From positions 1 to 17,086 of the forward strand of contig CAMLOU010000095.1 in NCBI GenBank assembly GCA_946481735.1: DNA of 17,086 nucleotides, in the 5' to 3' direction. The position numbers were made by a program, and so were the translations under genes. Positions 7,246-15,378 of this stretch are shown one piece after another. The stretch is from an uncultured Cellvibrio sp. Lineage in GTDB: Bacteria; Pseudomonadota; Gammaproteobacteria; Pseudomonadales; Cellvibrionaceae. Position 1 is the stretch's first letter. Each line of letters starts with the position of its first letter. Below the pieces are notes generated by a model. That model ran no database searches. It saw nothing but the letters and a program-made list of their open reading frames with translations, and was not told the DNA's origin.

Positions 7246-9379
7246 GCTTCACCTCCACTGCGCGCCAGCGGCGCAGGACCATCAAGACCAACAGCGCGCA
7301 ACTGCCCAGCAACCAGTTCAACAGCAGGGAGGTTGAGGTGCGGGGGTACATCAAGGGCGCGGCCTGCTGGCCCTGGGGCAGCAGATTGGGGACCGGCGCC
7401 TGCGCCACAGCCTGATCCTGCGGGCGGCTCGGTGTTTCCTCTACGGCCACAAAGCTGGTGTAGGGCGACATCAATTGATGCTGCAAGGCCACCTCCAGCA
7501 CCGCCTCGCGGACCTCGGCTTCCGGGCGGCCACGGACTTTCTCATCCAGAAGCGCGGCGATCTTTTCCTCGGCCCAGCGCACACCGATGCCACTGTGGGA
7601 TGCGCTATCGCTCGGGGGCGTGTTTGTCACGGCCAGCTTGCGCGACCAGCTGTTACCGGCTTGCCGACCACGCACGTCAATGACGGCCTGTTTCGGCCAG
7701 GTGCCGCTCACCTTGGCACTGACCAACAGCGGCTCGCCCTGGTACAGGTCGGGAATACGAGCCGGCCAAGCCTCCACCGGCACCGGCCAGTCGATCTCGA
7801 TATCGCTCATCACCGGGCTTTCCAGCTTGGTGAACAGCGCTTGCATCTTCTCCGCCACCTCGGTCTGGGCACCGATAAAGGTAAAGGTGCCGCGCCCGAA
7901 CTCGGCGGCCTTGGTCATAAAGTAGCTGTTGGGTGCAGAGCCGATACCGACGGTAAACAGCCGCGCGTCGCCCAATTGTTGATGGATCAGCTCAAACAAT
8001 GCGGCCTCGTTGCCCACACTGCCGTCGGTGATAAAGATCACCTGCTTCAGATAGCCTTCCGCCGCCGGGTAGTGCAAGGCTTCTTCCAGCGCCGGGGCCA
8101 TCTCGGTGCCGCCATCCGCATTCAGCCGCTCCACAAAACTGCGCGCCTGTTGCAGTGCCTTGGCCTCTGCCTGCACCGGTTGATGGAACAGCGCCTGATG
8201 AAAGGAATTGAATTCAATGACGTTGAAGCGATCCTGATCGGTCAGGCGCGACAGCGCCAGTTGCAGGCTGGCCTTGGCTTGCTCAATAGATACACCGCCC
8301 ATGGAGCCGGAGGTGTCGATGATAAAGATCACTTCGCGCGGCAGGGTAGTGCCGGATGGTTCCTGTTGCGGCGGTAACACCATCAGCAGTGCGTAATCCT
8401 CGCCATCCACCCGCTCGGTAAAGAAAGCCGCATCCGGCGCCTTGCCCGCAACCGTGTGCCACTGCATCTCAAAGTCGCGGTCCATGGGGATGTGCTTTTG
8501 CGTCGGCGTAATCTGGTGGCCGTTGCCCAGCTTGTAGATGCTCAGTTCGTGGTAAGCACCGCGAATTTGCGCCAGGGGCACGCCGGCATCCAGGCTGATA
8601 TTGATGGCGATGTTGTTGGTGTCAGGCTGCGGCGCGGGATGCACAAAGGGCGTAATCCGGTGCGCGTCCGGTACCTGATCGGTGGGCTGAGCCCAGCCCC
8701 AGCCACTGTTGGTTTCCAGCGACACCTGGGTATCGGCATCCTGTTTCATCACGCCGGGGATGTAGCGCGGCGTGAGTGTGGTGGGCAAACGCCAGCTAAA
8801 GGTCTGATTGCGGTAGGTCACCAGCTCGTGATACTGCAATTCGATGACGACTTTTTCCTGCGGGCCAATGTTGGCAATCGCCTGGGTAAACAGGTTGGGC
8901 CGTTCCTGCCGGGTCAGTGCCGCACGTTTGCCCTCACGCTTGGCCTGATCATAAATCCGTTGTGCTTCCTGCTTTTCCTTAATGTCCGCCACAATGCGAC
9001 GCTCGCCAATCTCCAGCACCATGCGATTGATGGCTGCGTCCTCCGGCAGCGGAAATACATACACGCCTTCCACCCAGTCGTCGGTGACATTTTCAAAGGT
9101 CTGACGCAACACCACCCGCGCCAGCATGCCCTTGATGGTGACCTGCGCCTCGCTGTGGTGGTGCAGCGCCGCGCGGTAACCGCTGGCGGTTTTGAATAAC
9201 AAAGAGCCCGCGCTGGCCTCTTCCGGGTTTACGTCGGCGCGGGCGATTTCTGCGGCGGCTATCGTCAACAACACCACCAGCGAGCCTAAAAGCCATGTCC
9301 ATATCCGACGCGCGGGCCGGTGCGGCGGTGACGGTTGCAATAGCAGATGTTTGGGGATGCGGCGGCGGTTAAAACACAT
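7238..9379 (-). CDS. Marine proteobacterial sortase target protein (VIT + vWA domains)
   Basis: A 713-residue surface or envelope protein, the dedicated substrate of the adjacent sortase. Order of parts: a basic N-terminal stretch, hydrophobic segment 27-43 with a probable signal-peptidase site after ARA (46-48), a VIT (inter-alpha-trypsin inhibitor) domain at about 56-190, and a vWA domain at about 348-520. The vWA metal site is intact: DTSGS at 355-359, Thr425 in GGTEM and Asp452 in ITDG. It ends in a hydrophobic segment (685-701) and a basic RRWR tail, the layout of a sorting signal. The expected LPXTG is altered: only LPQGQ (667-671) and YPRTS (678-682) are present. The ATG at 9379 is chosen because AGGGA stands 8 bases upstream and the signal peptide follows. 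An in-frame ATG at 9487 has no ribosome site and would add 36 residues of different character. Confidence 0.92.
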   Translation of the reverse strand: MCFNRRRIPKHLLLQPSPPHRPARRIWTWLLGSLVVLLTIAAAEIARADVNPEEASAGSLLFKTASGYRAALHHHSEAQVTIKGMLARVVLRQTFENVTDDWVEGVYVFPLPEDAAINRMVLEIGERRIVADIKEKQEAQRIYDQAKREGKRAALTRQERPNLFTQAIANIGPQEKVVIELQYHELVTYRNQTFSWRLPTTLTPRYIPGVMKQDADTQVSLETNSGWGWAQPTDQVPDAHRITPFVHPAPQPDTNNIAINISLDAGVPLAQIRGAYHELSIYKLGNGHQITPTQKHIPMDRDFEMQWHTVAGKAPDAAFFTERVDGEDYALLMVLPPQQEPSGTTLPREVIFIIDTSGSMGGVSIEQAKASLQLALSRLTDQDRFNVIEFNSFHQALFHQPVQAEAKALQQARSFVERLNADGGTEMAPALEEALHYPAAEGYLKQVIFITDGSVGNEAALFELIHQQLGDARLFTVGIGSAPNSYFMTKAAEFGRGTFTFIGAQTEVAEKMQALFTKLESPVMSDIEIDWPVPVEAWPARIPDLYQGEPLLVSAKVSGTWPKQAVIDVRGRQAGNSWSRKLAVTNTPPSDSASHSGIGVRWAEEKIAALLDEKVRGRPEAEVREAVLEVALQHQLMSPYTSFVAVEETPSRPQDQAVAQAPVPNLLPQGQQAAPLMYPRTSTSLLLNWLLGSCALLVLMVLRRWRAVEVKHG

Positions 9380-9485
9380 GATAGTATTCCCTGCAAAAGT
9401 TAAAGCCGTAAACGGCGTTTCGACAGGGTCAGTAAACCAGCGCAATCCGGCGTTGCCGGGGCACAAAAACGCAAAAGCGGTGATC

Positions 9486-9504
9486 AATTATGGCGAATTA
9501 TGGC
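9486..9504. promoter_or_regulatory. Direct repeat, candidate PdsR operator in divergent promoter region
   Basis: The 9-mer AATTATGGC occurs twice, at 9486-9494 and 9496-9504, with a period of exactly 10 bases (one helical turn). It lies in the 232-base gap between the sortase substrate gene and the response regulator gene. OmpR-family regulators commonly bind direct repeats with 10-11 base periodicity, so it is a candidate autoregulatory site. The same gap holds an imperfect inverted repeat at 9554-9583 (GCCGC/GCGGC core with ATTA/TAAT flanks), close to the regulator's ribosome site. No clear -35/-10 pair could be picked by eye. Confidence 0.4.
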
Positions 9505-9611
9505 AAAACCTTTCGCAGCCATTTTTCTCCATTAAAATCTCCGTACTCGTAGGTCGTATTAGCCGCACCGCGGCGTAATCCGACACTAATATCCAAATCC
9601 AAAGGATGCTT

Positions 9612-10310
9612 ATGGCCCGCCACATCGCCATCGTTGAAGACGAAATCGCCCTCGCCCATAACTACCGCGATGCGCTCACCCGCCAGGGTTACAGCGTGAG
9701 TCTCTACCACAATCGTCCCGATGCCTTGGCTGCATTTACTAAAAGCCTGCCGGATCTGGCGATCATCGACGTGGGTTTGGGAGATGACATTGAAGGCGGG
9801 TTTGAACTGTGCCGCGACTTGCGCAGCAAAGCGCCGGCCTTGCCGATTATTTTTTTAACCGCGCGCGACAGTGAATTTGATGTGGTATCGGGTTTGCGTC
9901 TGGGTGCCGATGATTACCTCACCAAAGATATCAGCCAGCCCCACATGCTCGCGCGCATCGTGGCCTTGTTTCGGCGCGTGGATGCCCTGCGTAAACCCGA
10001 CGCGCAGCCCAGTGAAGAAATTCTGCAACGCGGCAAATTGTTGTTGAACATGGATCGTATGAGCGCGCACTGGGATGAACAACCGGTAGACCTGACCGTG
10101 ACGGAATTGTGGATCGTCCATGCACTCAGCAAACATCCCGGCCACGTAAAAAACCGTCAGCAATTAATGGACGCAGCCAACGTCGTGCTCGATGACAACA
10201 CCATTACCTCACACATCAAACGCATCCGTAAAAAATTCCTGCGCCTCGATGAACAATTTGATGCGGTAAAAACCGCTTACGGCATGGGCTACCGCTGGGA
10301 CGAACAATAA
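9612..10310 (+). CDS. pdsR: Response regulator of the dedicated sortase system (OmpR family)
   Basis: A 232-residue two-component response regulator. The receiver domain (about 4-120) has the acidic pair Glu9-Asp10, phospho-acceptor Asp53, Thr83 and Lys105. A winged-helix DNA-binding domain of the OmpR/PhoB type follows at about 138-230, ending in the typical AYGMGYRW. The ATG at 9612 is preferred because AAAGGA (9601-9606) ends 5 bases before it; an ATG at 9606 overlaps that ribosome site. The kinase gene starts 2 bases after its stop, so the two form an operon. Its position divergent from the sortase/substrate pair is the arrangement known for the proteobacterial dedicated sortase system, and it probably controls that pair. 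Confidence 0.9.
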   Translation: MARHIAIVEDEIALAHNYRDALTRQGYSVSLYHNRPDALAAFTKSLPDLAIIDVGLGDDIEGGFELCRDLRSKAPALPIIFLTARDSEFDVVSGLRLGADDYLTKDISQPHMLARIVALFRRVDALRKPDAQPSEEILQRGKLLLNMDRMSAHWDEQPVDLTVTELWIVHALSKHPGHVKNRQQLMDAANVVLDDNTITSHIKRIRKKFLRLDEQFDAVKTAYGMGYRWDEQ

Positions 10311-10312
10311 CC

Positions 10313-12397
10313 ATGCGTTTGCGTCGACAATTATTGCTGGTGAGTTTGCTCGGCCTGAGTTTGCCCTGGGCCGGTTGCCAATATATCCGCGAGATGGAAG
10401 ATGCATTGCGCCAGGGCCAAAGCATTGCCTTGCTGGCCAGCGCGCAAGCGGTGGCCAATCGCATCAGCAATGAACCGGCGCTGCTGGAAGAATTGCAGCA
10501 ACCCGCCGCACAGGTGTATGCCACCGATCAAATTTACGCGCATCCGTTTCCCGCACCGGCCATCCTGGACGGTTACGACGATGAATGGCGCCATCGCGAA
10601 TTCGACGGATTAGCCTGGGAAAATCCTGCCGTTTCATTCCATCTGCAAGCCGCCAGCCACGACAAGGATTTGTACCTGTTTGCCCGTGTCGATGATGCAG
10701 ATATCCTGTATTACAACCCCGGCTTTGAAGCGCCGACCCAAAGCGATCACCTGGTGTTGCGCATGCACGACCTTGAGGGAAATACACAGGATTTTTTAAT
10801 CAACACCAGCGCACCGGGCATGGTCAACGCGCACGCGGCAACGCTCGATTACAACGAATACGGTGAACGCATCACGCGTTATGTGCGCGAACATCGCATC
10901 AAGGGCGTATGGCAGGAACGCGCGCAGGGTTATCAACTGGAACTGCAATTACCGCTCACCATGACCCACGGCTATTTAAGTGTGGCGGTGGTTAATCACA
11001 GCGCAGCCAGTGATGCGGCAACCACCGGCGACTGGCTGGGCGCAATAAAACCCACGAACAATCCCAAACCCCTGGTAAAACAAAATGCCGTACTCGCGGA
11101 TGCGTTGAATGTGTTCGCCGGGCAGGATTTGCGGTTACGTATTACCGGACGCAATCAATGGCTGATTGCCGAGGCGGGTCGTTTGCAATCACCGAGTAAA
11201 TTGCCCGTCGAGGAAAATGGCTTGCTGGCCTGGCTGATGCGCAATTTATTTACCCGCACCGATTTGCCACCGCTGGATACACCACAATTTACCGGCCGCC
11301 TGGACGCACCGGAAATTCAGCAGGCACTTAACGGCGACAACGCACGTAGCTGGTATCAATATGGCGTACACAATCTGGGCCGCGCTGTTGTGCCGATCGT
11401 GCGTCAGACACGCATCATCGGTACCGTGGTGGTTGAACAAACCAGTGCCAGCATTCTGTCGCTCACCAACAACGCTTTCCAGCGATTGATGTTTTATACG
11501 CTTCTGGCCACGCTGTTTGCCGGTGCAGGTTTGTTAACCTACGCCACCTGGTTGTCGCTGCGCATTCGGCGCCTGAGCGAAGCGGCCGACACCGCCATGC
11601 GTGAAGATGGAAAACTGGAAAACCAGTTTCCGGTATCCAAGGCGCAGGACGAGATCGGTGATCTGAATCGCAGCTACGCCCAGTTGCTGACACGCTTGCA
11701 GGAATACACGGATTATTTGCGCACGCTGTCGAATAAGCTGTCCCACGAATTACGCACGCCGCTCGCGGTAGTGCGCAGCTCCCTCGACAATCTCGACAAT
11801 GAAAAACTGGATGCGCAAGCCAAAGTGTTTGCGACGCGTGCGCAGGAAGGTTCACAACGCCTGTCCGCCATTCTCAACGCGATCAGCTCTGCCAGCCGCG
11901 TGGAAGAAAGCATTCGTACTACCGAGATGGAACCGGTTCCCCTGGATAAAGTGATTCACGAACTGACCCTCGCTTATCAGGATATCGCGCAGCAACAGGT
12001 CGTGTCGGATATTCCTGCCAATGAATCCTTTGTTATTCATGGCTCCGCCGATTTGATTGTGCAGATGATCGACAAGCTATTCGACAATGCCTGTGATTTT
12101 TGTCCGCCGGAAGGGAAGATTATTTTTTCACTGCGCAAACATAAGGAACAGGTTGTTTTGATCGTGAGTAATGACGGCCCTTTGTTACCGCAAAAGATGC
12201 AGAGCCAGTTATTCGACTCGCTGGTGTCGATCCGCGAATCAAAAGATAAACACAATGACAACAAAATCCATTTGGGCCTGGGCTTGCATATCGTGCGCCT
12301 GATTGTCGAAGTGCATCATGCGCGCGTCAGTGCACGCAATCGCGCGGACAACAGCGGCGTGGAGTTTGAAATTATTTTCCCGCCGGCTATCAGTTAA
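10313..12397 (+). CDS. pdsS: Sensor histidine kinase of the dedicated sortase system with periplasmic CBM9-like domain
   Basis: A 694-residue membrane histidine kinase, partner of the preceding regulator. A first membrane segment lies at about 5-21 and a second at about 392-415, leaving a large periplasmic sensor of about 370 residues. Within it, residues about 80-230 look like a CBM9-type carbohydrate-binding fold: ILDGYDDEW near the start, LYLFARVDDAD at 120-130, and a later SDHLVLRMHD strand. A HAMP-like linker runs from 416 to 465. The phospho-acceptor is His478 in SHELRTPL. The ATP-binding domain has Asn592 in KLFDNACDF, a degenerate G1 box (NDGPLL) and the G2 box GLGLHIV. The ligand is unknown; a glycan or cell-wall signal is an inference from the fold. 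The start lies 2 bases after the regulator stop, so translation is probably coupled. The gene ends 12 bases from the convergent permease gene. Confidence 0.92.
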   Translation: MRLRRQLLLVSLLGLSLPWAGCQYIREMEDALRQGQSIALLASAQAVANRISNEPALLEELQQPAAQVYATDQIYAHPFPAPAILDGYDDEWRHREFDGLAWENPAVSFHLQAASHDKDLYLFARVDDADILYYNPGFEAPTQSDHLVLRMHDLEGNTQDFLINTSAPGMVNAHAATLDYNEYGERITRYVREHRIKGVWQERAQGYQLELQLPLTMTHGYLSVAVVNHSAASDAATTGDWLGAIKPTNNPKPLVKQNAVLADALNVFAGQDLRLRITGRNQWLIAEAGRLQSPSKLPVEENGLLAWLMRNLFTRTDLPPLDTPQFTGRLDAPEIQQALNGDNARSWYQYGVHNLGRAVVPIVRQTRIIGTVVVEQTSASILSLTNNAFQRLMFYTLLATLFAGAGLLTYATWLSLRIRRLSEAADTAMREDGKLENQFPVSKAQDEIGDLNRSYAQLLTRLQEYTDYLRTLSNKLSHELRTPLAVVRSSLDNLDNEKLDAQAKVFATRAQEGSQRLSAILNAISSASRVEESIRTTEMEPVPLDKVIHELTLAYQDIAQQQVVSDIPANESFVIHGSADLIVQMIDKLFDNACDFCPPEGKIIFSLRKHKEQVVLIVSNDGPLLPQKMQSQLFDSLVSIRESKDKHNDNKIHLGLGLHIVRLIVEVHHARVSARNRADNSGVEFEIIFPPAIS

Positions 12398-12409
12398 AGT
12401 TTTTGAGCG

Positions 12410-13666
12410 TTACAAGCGCTGCGCCAGGCCATCACTTAATGCGCGACGATAAGCACTGAACGCTGGAATCAACCCCATCAACGCCGCCAGCCCGACGATA
12501 CCGCCCAGCAGGTAAAATGTCTGCGGTTGCAAAGGGTTAATATCAATAAACAAACCAAATTGTTCCGCCAACACGGGTTGCGCAATCCATAAGCTGCCGG
12601 TCAATAATAAAACACCACCGACCAAGGCAAGCACAATCAACAGCAGCACTTCCAGTTCAATCAATAAAAATAAATAACCCGCCCCGGCACCGACCGCGCG
12701 CAGAATAGCAATCTCCCGTTGTCGTTCATTCATCGACGCTAACAAACTGGTCATCATGCCGATCAATACCGCCAGCAATACCATAACGGAAATCAGGTAC
12801 AACACATTTTCCACCACACTTAGCATTTGCCAGAGTTCAGTAAGCGCAACGCCGGGCAGAATCGCTAATAAGGGCTCTTGCGGATATTGGTTGACCTGAC
12901 GCTGTACCGTGAAAGTCGCCGCGCGGGATTTTAATCCCACCAGAATCGCCGTGATATTTTTTGGCGTGAGGTCCTGTTGCAAGGCAGCATCGGCGGAAAC
13001 AGTTTGTCCGGGGATCGGCATGCCCTGTTGCCAGTCGAGATGAATCGCTTCAATACCGGCCAGGCTGATATGTACGGTGCGATCCACCGGCGTTCCGGTC
13101 GGCTGCAAAATGCCAGTCACACGGAAGGGTTTATCATCGTGGTGATGCAAATTCACCGCGCCACTGCCGTGAGCCAACACCAGCTCATCGCCCAACTGAT
13201 AATGCAGTTTGCGTGCAACCTCAGCACCGAGCACCGAGTCGTAGACACCGGCAAAAGGTTTTCCTTCGGCAAATACCAAGGGCCGCTGTTGGCCGTAACG
13301 ATAATGTTCGAAGTAAGCGGCTGTCGTTCCCAGCACGCGATAGCCGCGATGGGAATCACCCAGCGATAAGGGCACCGTCCACTCAACCGCACTGTGGCGG
13401 CTCAACTCCTGAAAACTTTGCCAGGTAATGTTGTTGGTAGCGTTACCGATACGAAACACCGAGTACAACAATAAATTAAGTTGCCCCGAACGCGCGCCCA
13501 CAATCAGATCGGTACCGGATAAGGTTTGGCTGAAACTTTTTTTCGCTTGCACGCGCAGGTGATCGATGCCCAACACCAGGGCCACACTAATGATTAATGA
13601 AGCCAGGGTCAGGGACGCGGTTGCGCGACGATTCCACAGGCTGAGGCGTGCCAGTTTAATCAGCAT
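12410..13666 (-). CDS. ABC transporter permease, FtsX/MacB-like, of a zinc-associated cluster
   Basis: A 418-residue permease with the MacB-type plan: a membrane segment at 17-36, a large periplasmic domain at about 37-280, then three membrane segments at about 284-310, 333-358 and 385-405. The cytoplasmic NERQREIAILRAVGA (313-327) is the conserved coupling stretch of FtsX-like permeases. The periplasmic domain carries HHHDD (174-178), possible metal ligands, and a TGTPVDRTVHI strand. The start at 13666 overlaps the ATPase gene stop by 7 bases and has GGAGG 6 bases upstream, so the two are coupled and surely partners. Such permeases usually do mechanotransmission or substrate extraction rather than classical import. 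The role in zinc handling is inferred from neighbours. Confidence 0.88.
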   Translation of the reverse strand: MLIKLARLSLWNRRATASLTLASLIISVALVLGIDHLRVQAKKSFSQTLSGTDLIVGARSGQLNLLLYSVFRIGNATNNITWQSFQELSRHSAVEWTVPLSLGDSHRGYRVLGTTAAYFEHYRYGQQRPLVFAEGKPFAGVYDSVLGAEVARKLHYQLGDELVLAHGSGAVNLHHHDDKPFRVTGILQPTGTPVDRTVHISLAGIEAIHLDWQQGMPIPGQTVSADAALQQDLTPKNITAILVGLKSRAATFTVQRQVNQYPQEPLLAILPGVALTELWQMLSVVENVLYLISVMVLLAVLIGMMTSLLASMNERQREIAILRAVGAGAGYLFLLIELEVLLLIVLALVGGVLLLTGSLWIAQPVLAEQFGLFIDINPLQPQTFYLLGGIVGLAALMGLIPAFSAYRRALSDGLAQRL

Positions 13667-14361
13667 GATGCCTCCACGTGCGATGTTTTACCCAGTTCAC
13701 GAATATCCAGCACACGCGAAAAAAAAGGTTGAAGACTGCGGTCGTGACTGACAAATACAATGGTGCAATTGATCTCGGCGGCGGTATCCAGCAATACCTG
13801 CATAAACGCAGCGCGGCTGTCGCTGTCCAGCGCCGAGGTCGGCTCATCGGCAATCAGAATCTCCGGGCGGGTCACCAGGGCGCGCGCCACGGCGACGCGT
13901 TGTTGCTGGCCCACACTGAGCTGTCGCGCAGGTTGATCAAGCAGGGTAATCGATAAGCCCAAGGCATCCAGTAAATGTTCTGCGCGCTGACGGGATTCCG
14001 CTAAAGGTAATCTTGCAAATTGCGCGCTGAGCAGCACATTGTCCAGCACGTTGAGATAAGGAATCAGATTAAACTGCTGAAAGATGACACCGATATGGCG
14101 CGCACGAAAAGCGTCGCGCTGGCGCTGCGAAAACCTGTTCAATGCCTGCCCCAATAGACGCAACTCCCCGCCCTGTGGCTTGATAACGCCGGCCAGCAAA
14201 TTCAGCAAGGTCGTCTTGCCCGATCCGGACGGGCCGTAAAGGAACAAGCGCTCGCCGCGTACGATATCGAGCAGCGGAATCTGCAACACGGGTGGTTCGG
14301 CCGGCGACCAGCGGAAGCTGAGGTCGCGCAGGGAGATGGCGGTTTCGTTATTTATCATCAT
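13660..14361 (-). CDS. ABC transporter ATP-binding protein (MacB/LolD-like)
   Basis: The cytoplasmic ATPase partner of the coupled permease. All nucleotide-binding motifs are present: Walker A GPSGSGKTT (44-52), Q-loop Gln96, signature LSVGQQQR (149-156), Walker B ILIADEP (169-175), D-loop SALD and switch His207. Numbering counts from a GTG at 14364, which is followed at once by ATG at 14361 and ATG at 14358. None has a clear ribosome site, so the start is uncertain by one or two codons. The length of about 233 residues is normal for the LolD/MacB ATPase class. The gene is divergent from the DUF3299 gene across 107 bases. A TATGAT at 14423-14418 on the minus strand could be a -10 box, but its -35 partner is weak. 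Confidence 0.9.
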   Translation of the reverse strand: MMINNETAISLRDLSFRWSPAEPPVLQIPLLDIVRGERLFLYGPSGSGKTTLLNLLAGVIKPQGGELRLLGQALNRFSQRQRDAFRARHIGVIFQQFNLIPYLNVLDNVLLSAQFARLPLAESRQRAEHLLDALGLSITLLDQPARQLSVGQQQRVAVARALVTRPEILIADEPTSALDSDSRAAFMQVLLDTAAEINCTIVFVSHDRSLQPFFSRVLDIRELGKTSHVEASC

Positions 14362-14468
14362 CACAAAAATCTGATTCGCCGGAATTTTTTATAGACAGAA
14401 GGTCGAAGACTTGCCGTATCATAACCCACATTCCTAAACCTGTTGCTTCACCGTTGGTTAATCACCCT

Positions 14469-15110
14469 ATGCCCAGACATCCCATTTGTTTAGTCGTTCT
14501 GTTAATTACCTTGTGTAGCGGCTTTAGCCTCGCACAAACAAGCCCCGCCGACACCAGGACGCCGCGCACCATTGAATGGACCGACCTGATGCCGGAAGAG
14601 GACCTGAAGCTGTTGATGAACATGCCGCAGGTGGATCACGCGTCGCTGAGCGATGAGGAGTTGGCGATGGATCAGCCCACGACCAACAATTCGCCACCAA
14701 CGGCCACCAGTAGTTTTGAGAATCAGGTAACCAGTGCAATAGCGCAGGCCATGGCCAAGCCATCCGGCGGCCGCACCTGGCAGGATGCGCTGACCTCTAC
14801 CAGGGTGCGGCCGGAATTTAACAATACCAACATTCGCTTGGCGGGTTATATCGTGCCGCTGGAGTATGACGACAATCAGGTGATTACGTCGTTCTTTTTG
14901 GTTCCTTATTTCGGTGCCTGCATTCACGTTCCACCACCGCCACCGAATCAGTTGATTTATGTTGAGTATCCGCAGGGGTTTACGCTGGAGGATTTGTATA
15001 CGCCGTATTGGTTAAGTGGCACGGTGAAGGTTGAAACTCATGAGCATGAGTTGGGGTTGGCGGCTTACAGTATGAAAGTGGATTCGATGGTGGAATATAC
15101 GGAGGAGTAA
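14469..15110 (+). CDS. Secreted DUF3299 protein of the zinc-associated cluster
   Basis: A 213-residue exported protein of unknown biochemical function. A signal peptide is evident, with hydrophobic core 7-22 and probable cleavage near SLAQ. The low-complexity stretch 62-85 (rich in Pro, Thr, Ser, Asn) is followed by the conserved DUF3299 domain from about 118: IRLAGYIVPLE, then GACIHVPPPPPNQ (149-161) with Cys151 and His153. A terminal HEHE (191-194) could bind a metal. The ATG at 14469 is chosen because the signal peptide starts there; a TTG at 14454 in the same frame would add five residues. Neither has a clear ribosome site. It is divergent from the ABC genes and convergent with the GTPase gene. 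DUF3299 genes are often found beside DUF2796 and this kind of ABC pair, so a role in zinc handling is inferred by association. Confidence 0.85.
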   Translation: MPRHPICLVVLLITLCSGFSLAQTSPADTRTPRTIEWTDLMPEEDLKLLMNMPQVDHASLSDEELAMDQPTTNNSPPTATSSFENQVTSAIAQAMAKPSGGRTWQDALTSTRVRPEFNNTNIRLAGYIVPLEYDDNQVITSFFLVPYFGACIHVPPPPPNQLIYVEYPQGFTLEDLYTPYWLSGTVKVETHEHELGLAAYSMKVDSMVEYTEE

Positions 15111-15176
15111 CAAGACGGGGAGCATTTGACTTCGTAGTACGTTCGTCGTTGGGTACATAGGTTCGGAAGCGCATGA

Positions 15177-15334
15177 CAAATTGGCAGGAAGCCAATTTGC
15201 ACAGCGAAGCTGCCCGCAGGGTGAGCCACAAGGATGTGGCGAATGAATCGTCCCTGTAGCTCCCTCAATTCATCCCTGAATTGAGGGTTTCGAAACCCCA
15301 CGCTTAACGTCAAACTCACATTGTGAGTTCGTCA
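15177..15334. repeat. Cluster of short perfect hairpins (REP-like)
   Basis: Five perfect palindromes are packed in about 160 bases. The first has a 9-base stem (15177-15185 with 15191-15199) around AGGAA. The second has a 6-base stem GCCACA/TGTGGC (15225-15240) around AGGA. The third has an 11-base stem (15262-15272 with 15277-15287) around TCCC. The fourth is the loopless palindrome GGGTTTCGAAACCC (15285-15298), sharing three bases with the third. The fifth is AACTCACA/TGTGAGTT (15313-15329), flanked on both sides by CGTCA. Three of the hairpins have a purine-rich GGA centre on one strand. None is followed closely by a T-tract, so they look more like REP elements than terminators. Confidence 0.65.
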
Positions 15335-15378
15335 CGATTGTTTTTATTCTTTTCTAATTTATACCACCACACTTGCCG

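Noticed and set aside
9380..9487. Start of the sortase target at the upstream ATG at 9487
   Set aside because: It has no ribosome site. The extra 36 residues precede an otherwise complete signal peptide, and the ATG at 9379 has AGGGA at good spacing.
10328..10378. Lipoprotein signal at the N terminus of the kinase (PWAGC)
   Set aside because: The residue three before the Cys is Trp, which does not fit a lipobox, and the protein is a two-pass membrane kinase.
14411..14430. Zur-like half site (GTATCATAAC) between the ABC and DUF3299 genes
   Set aside because: Only one half resembles the Zur consensus; the partner half and the central spacing do not match.
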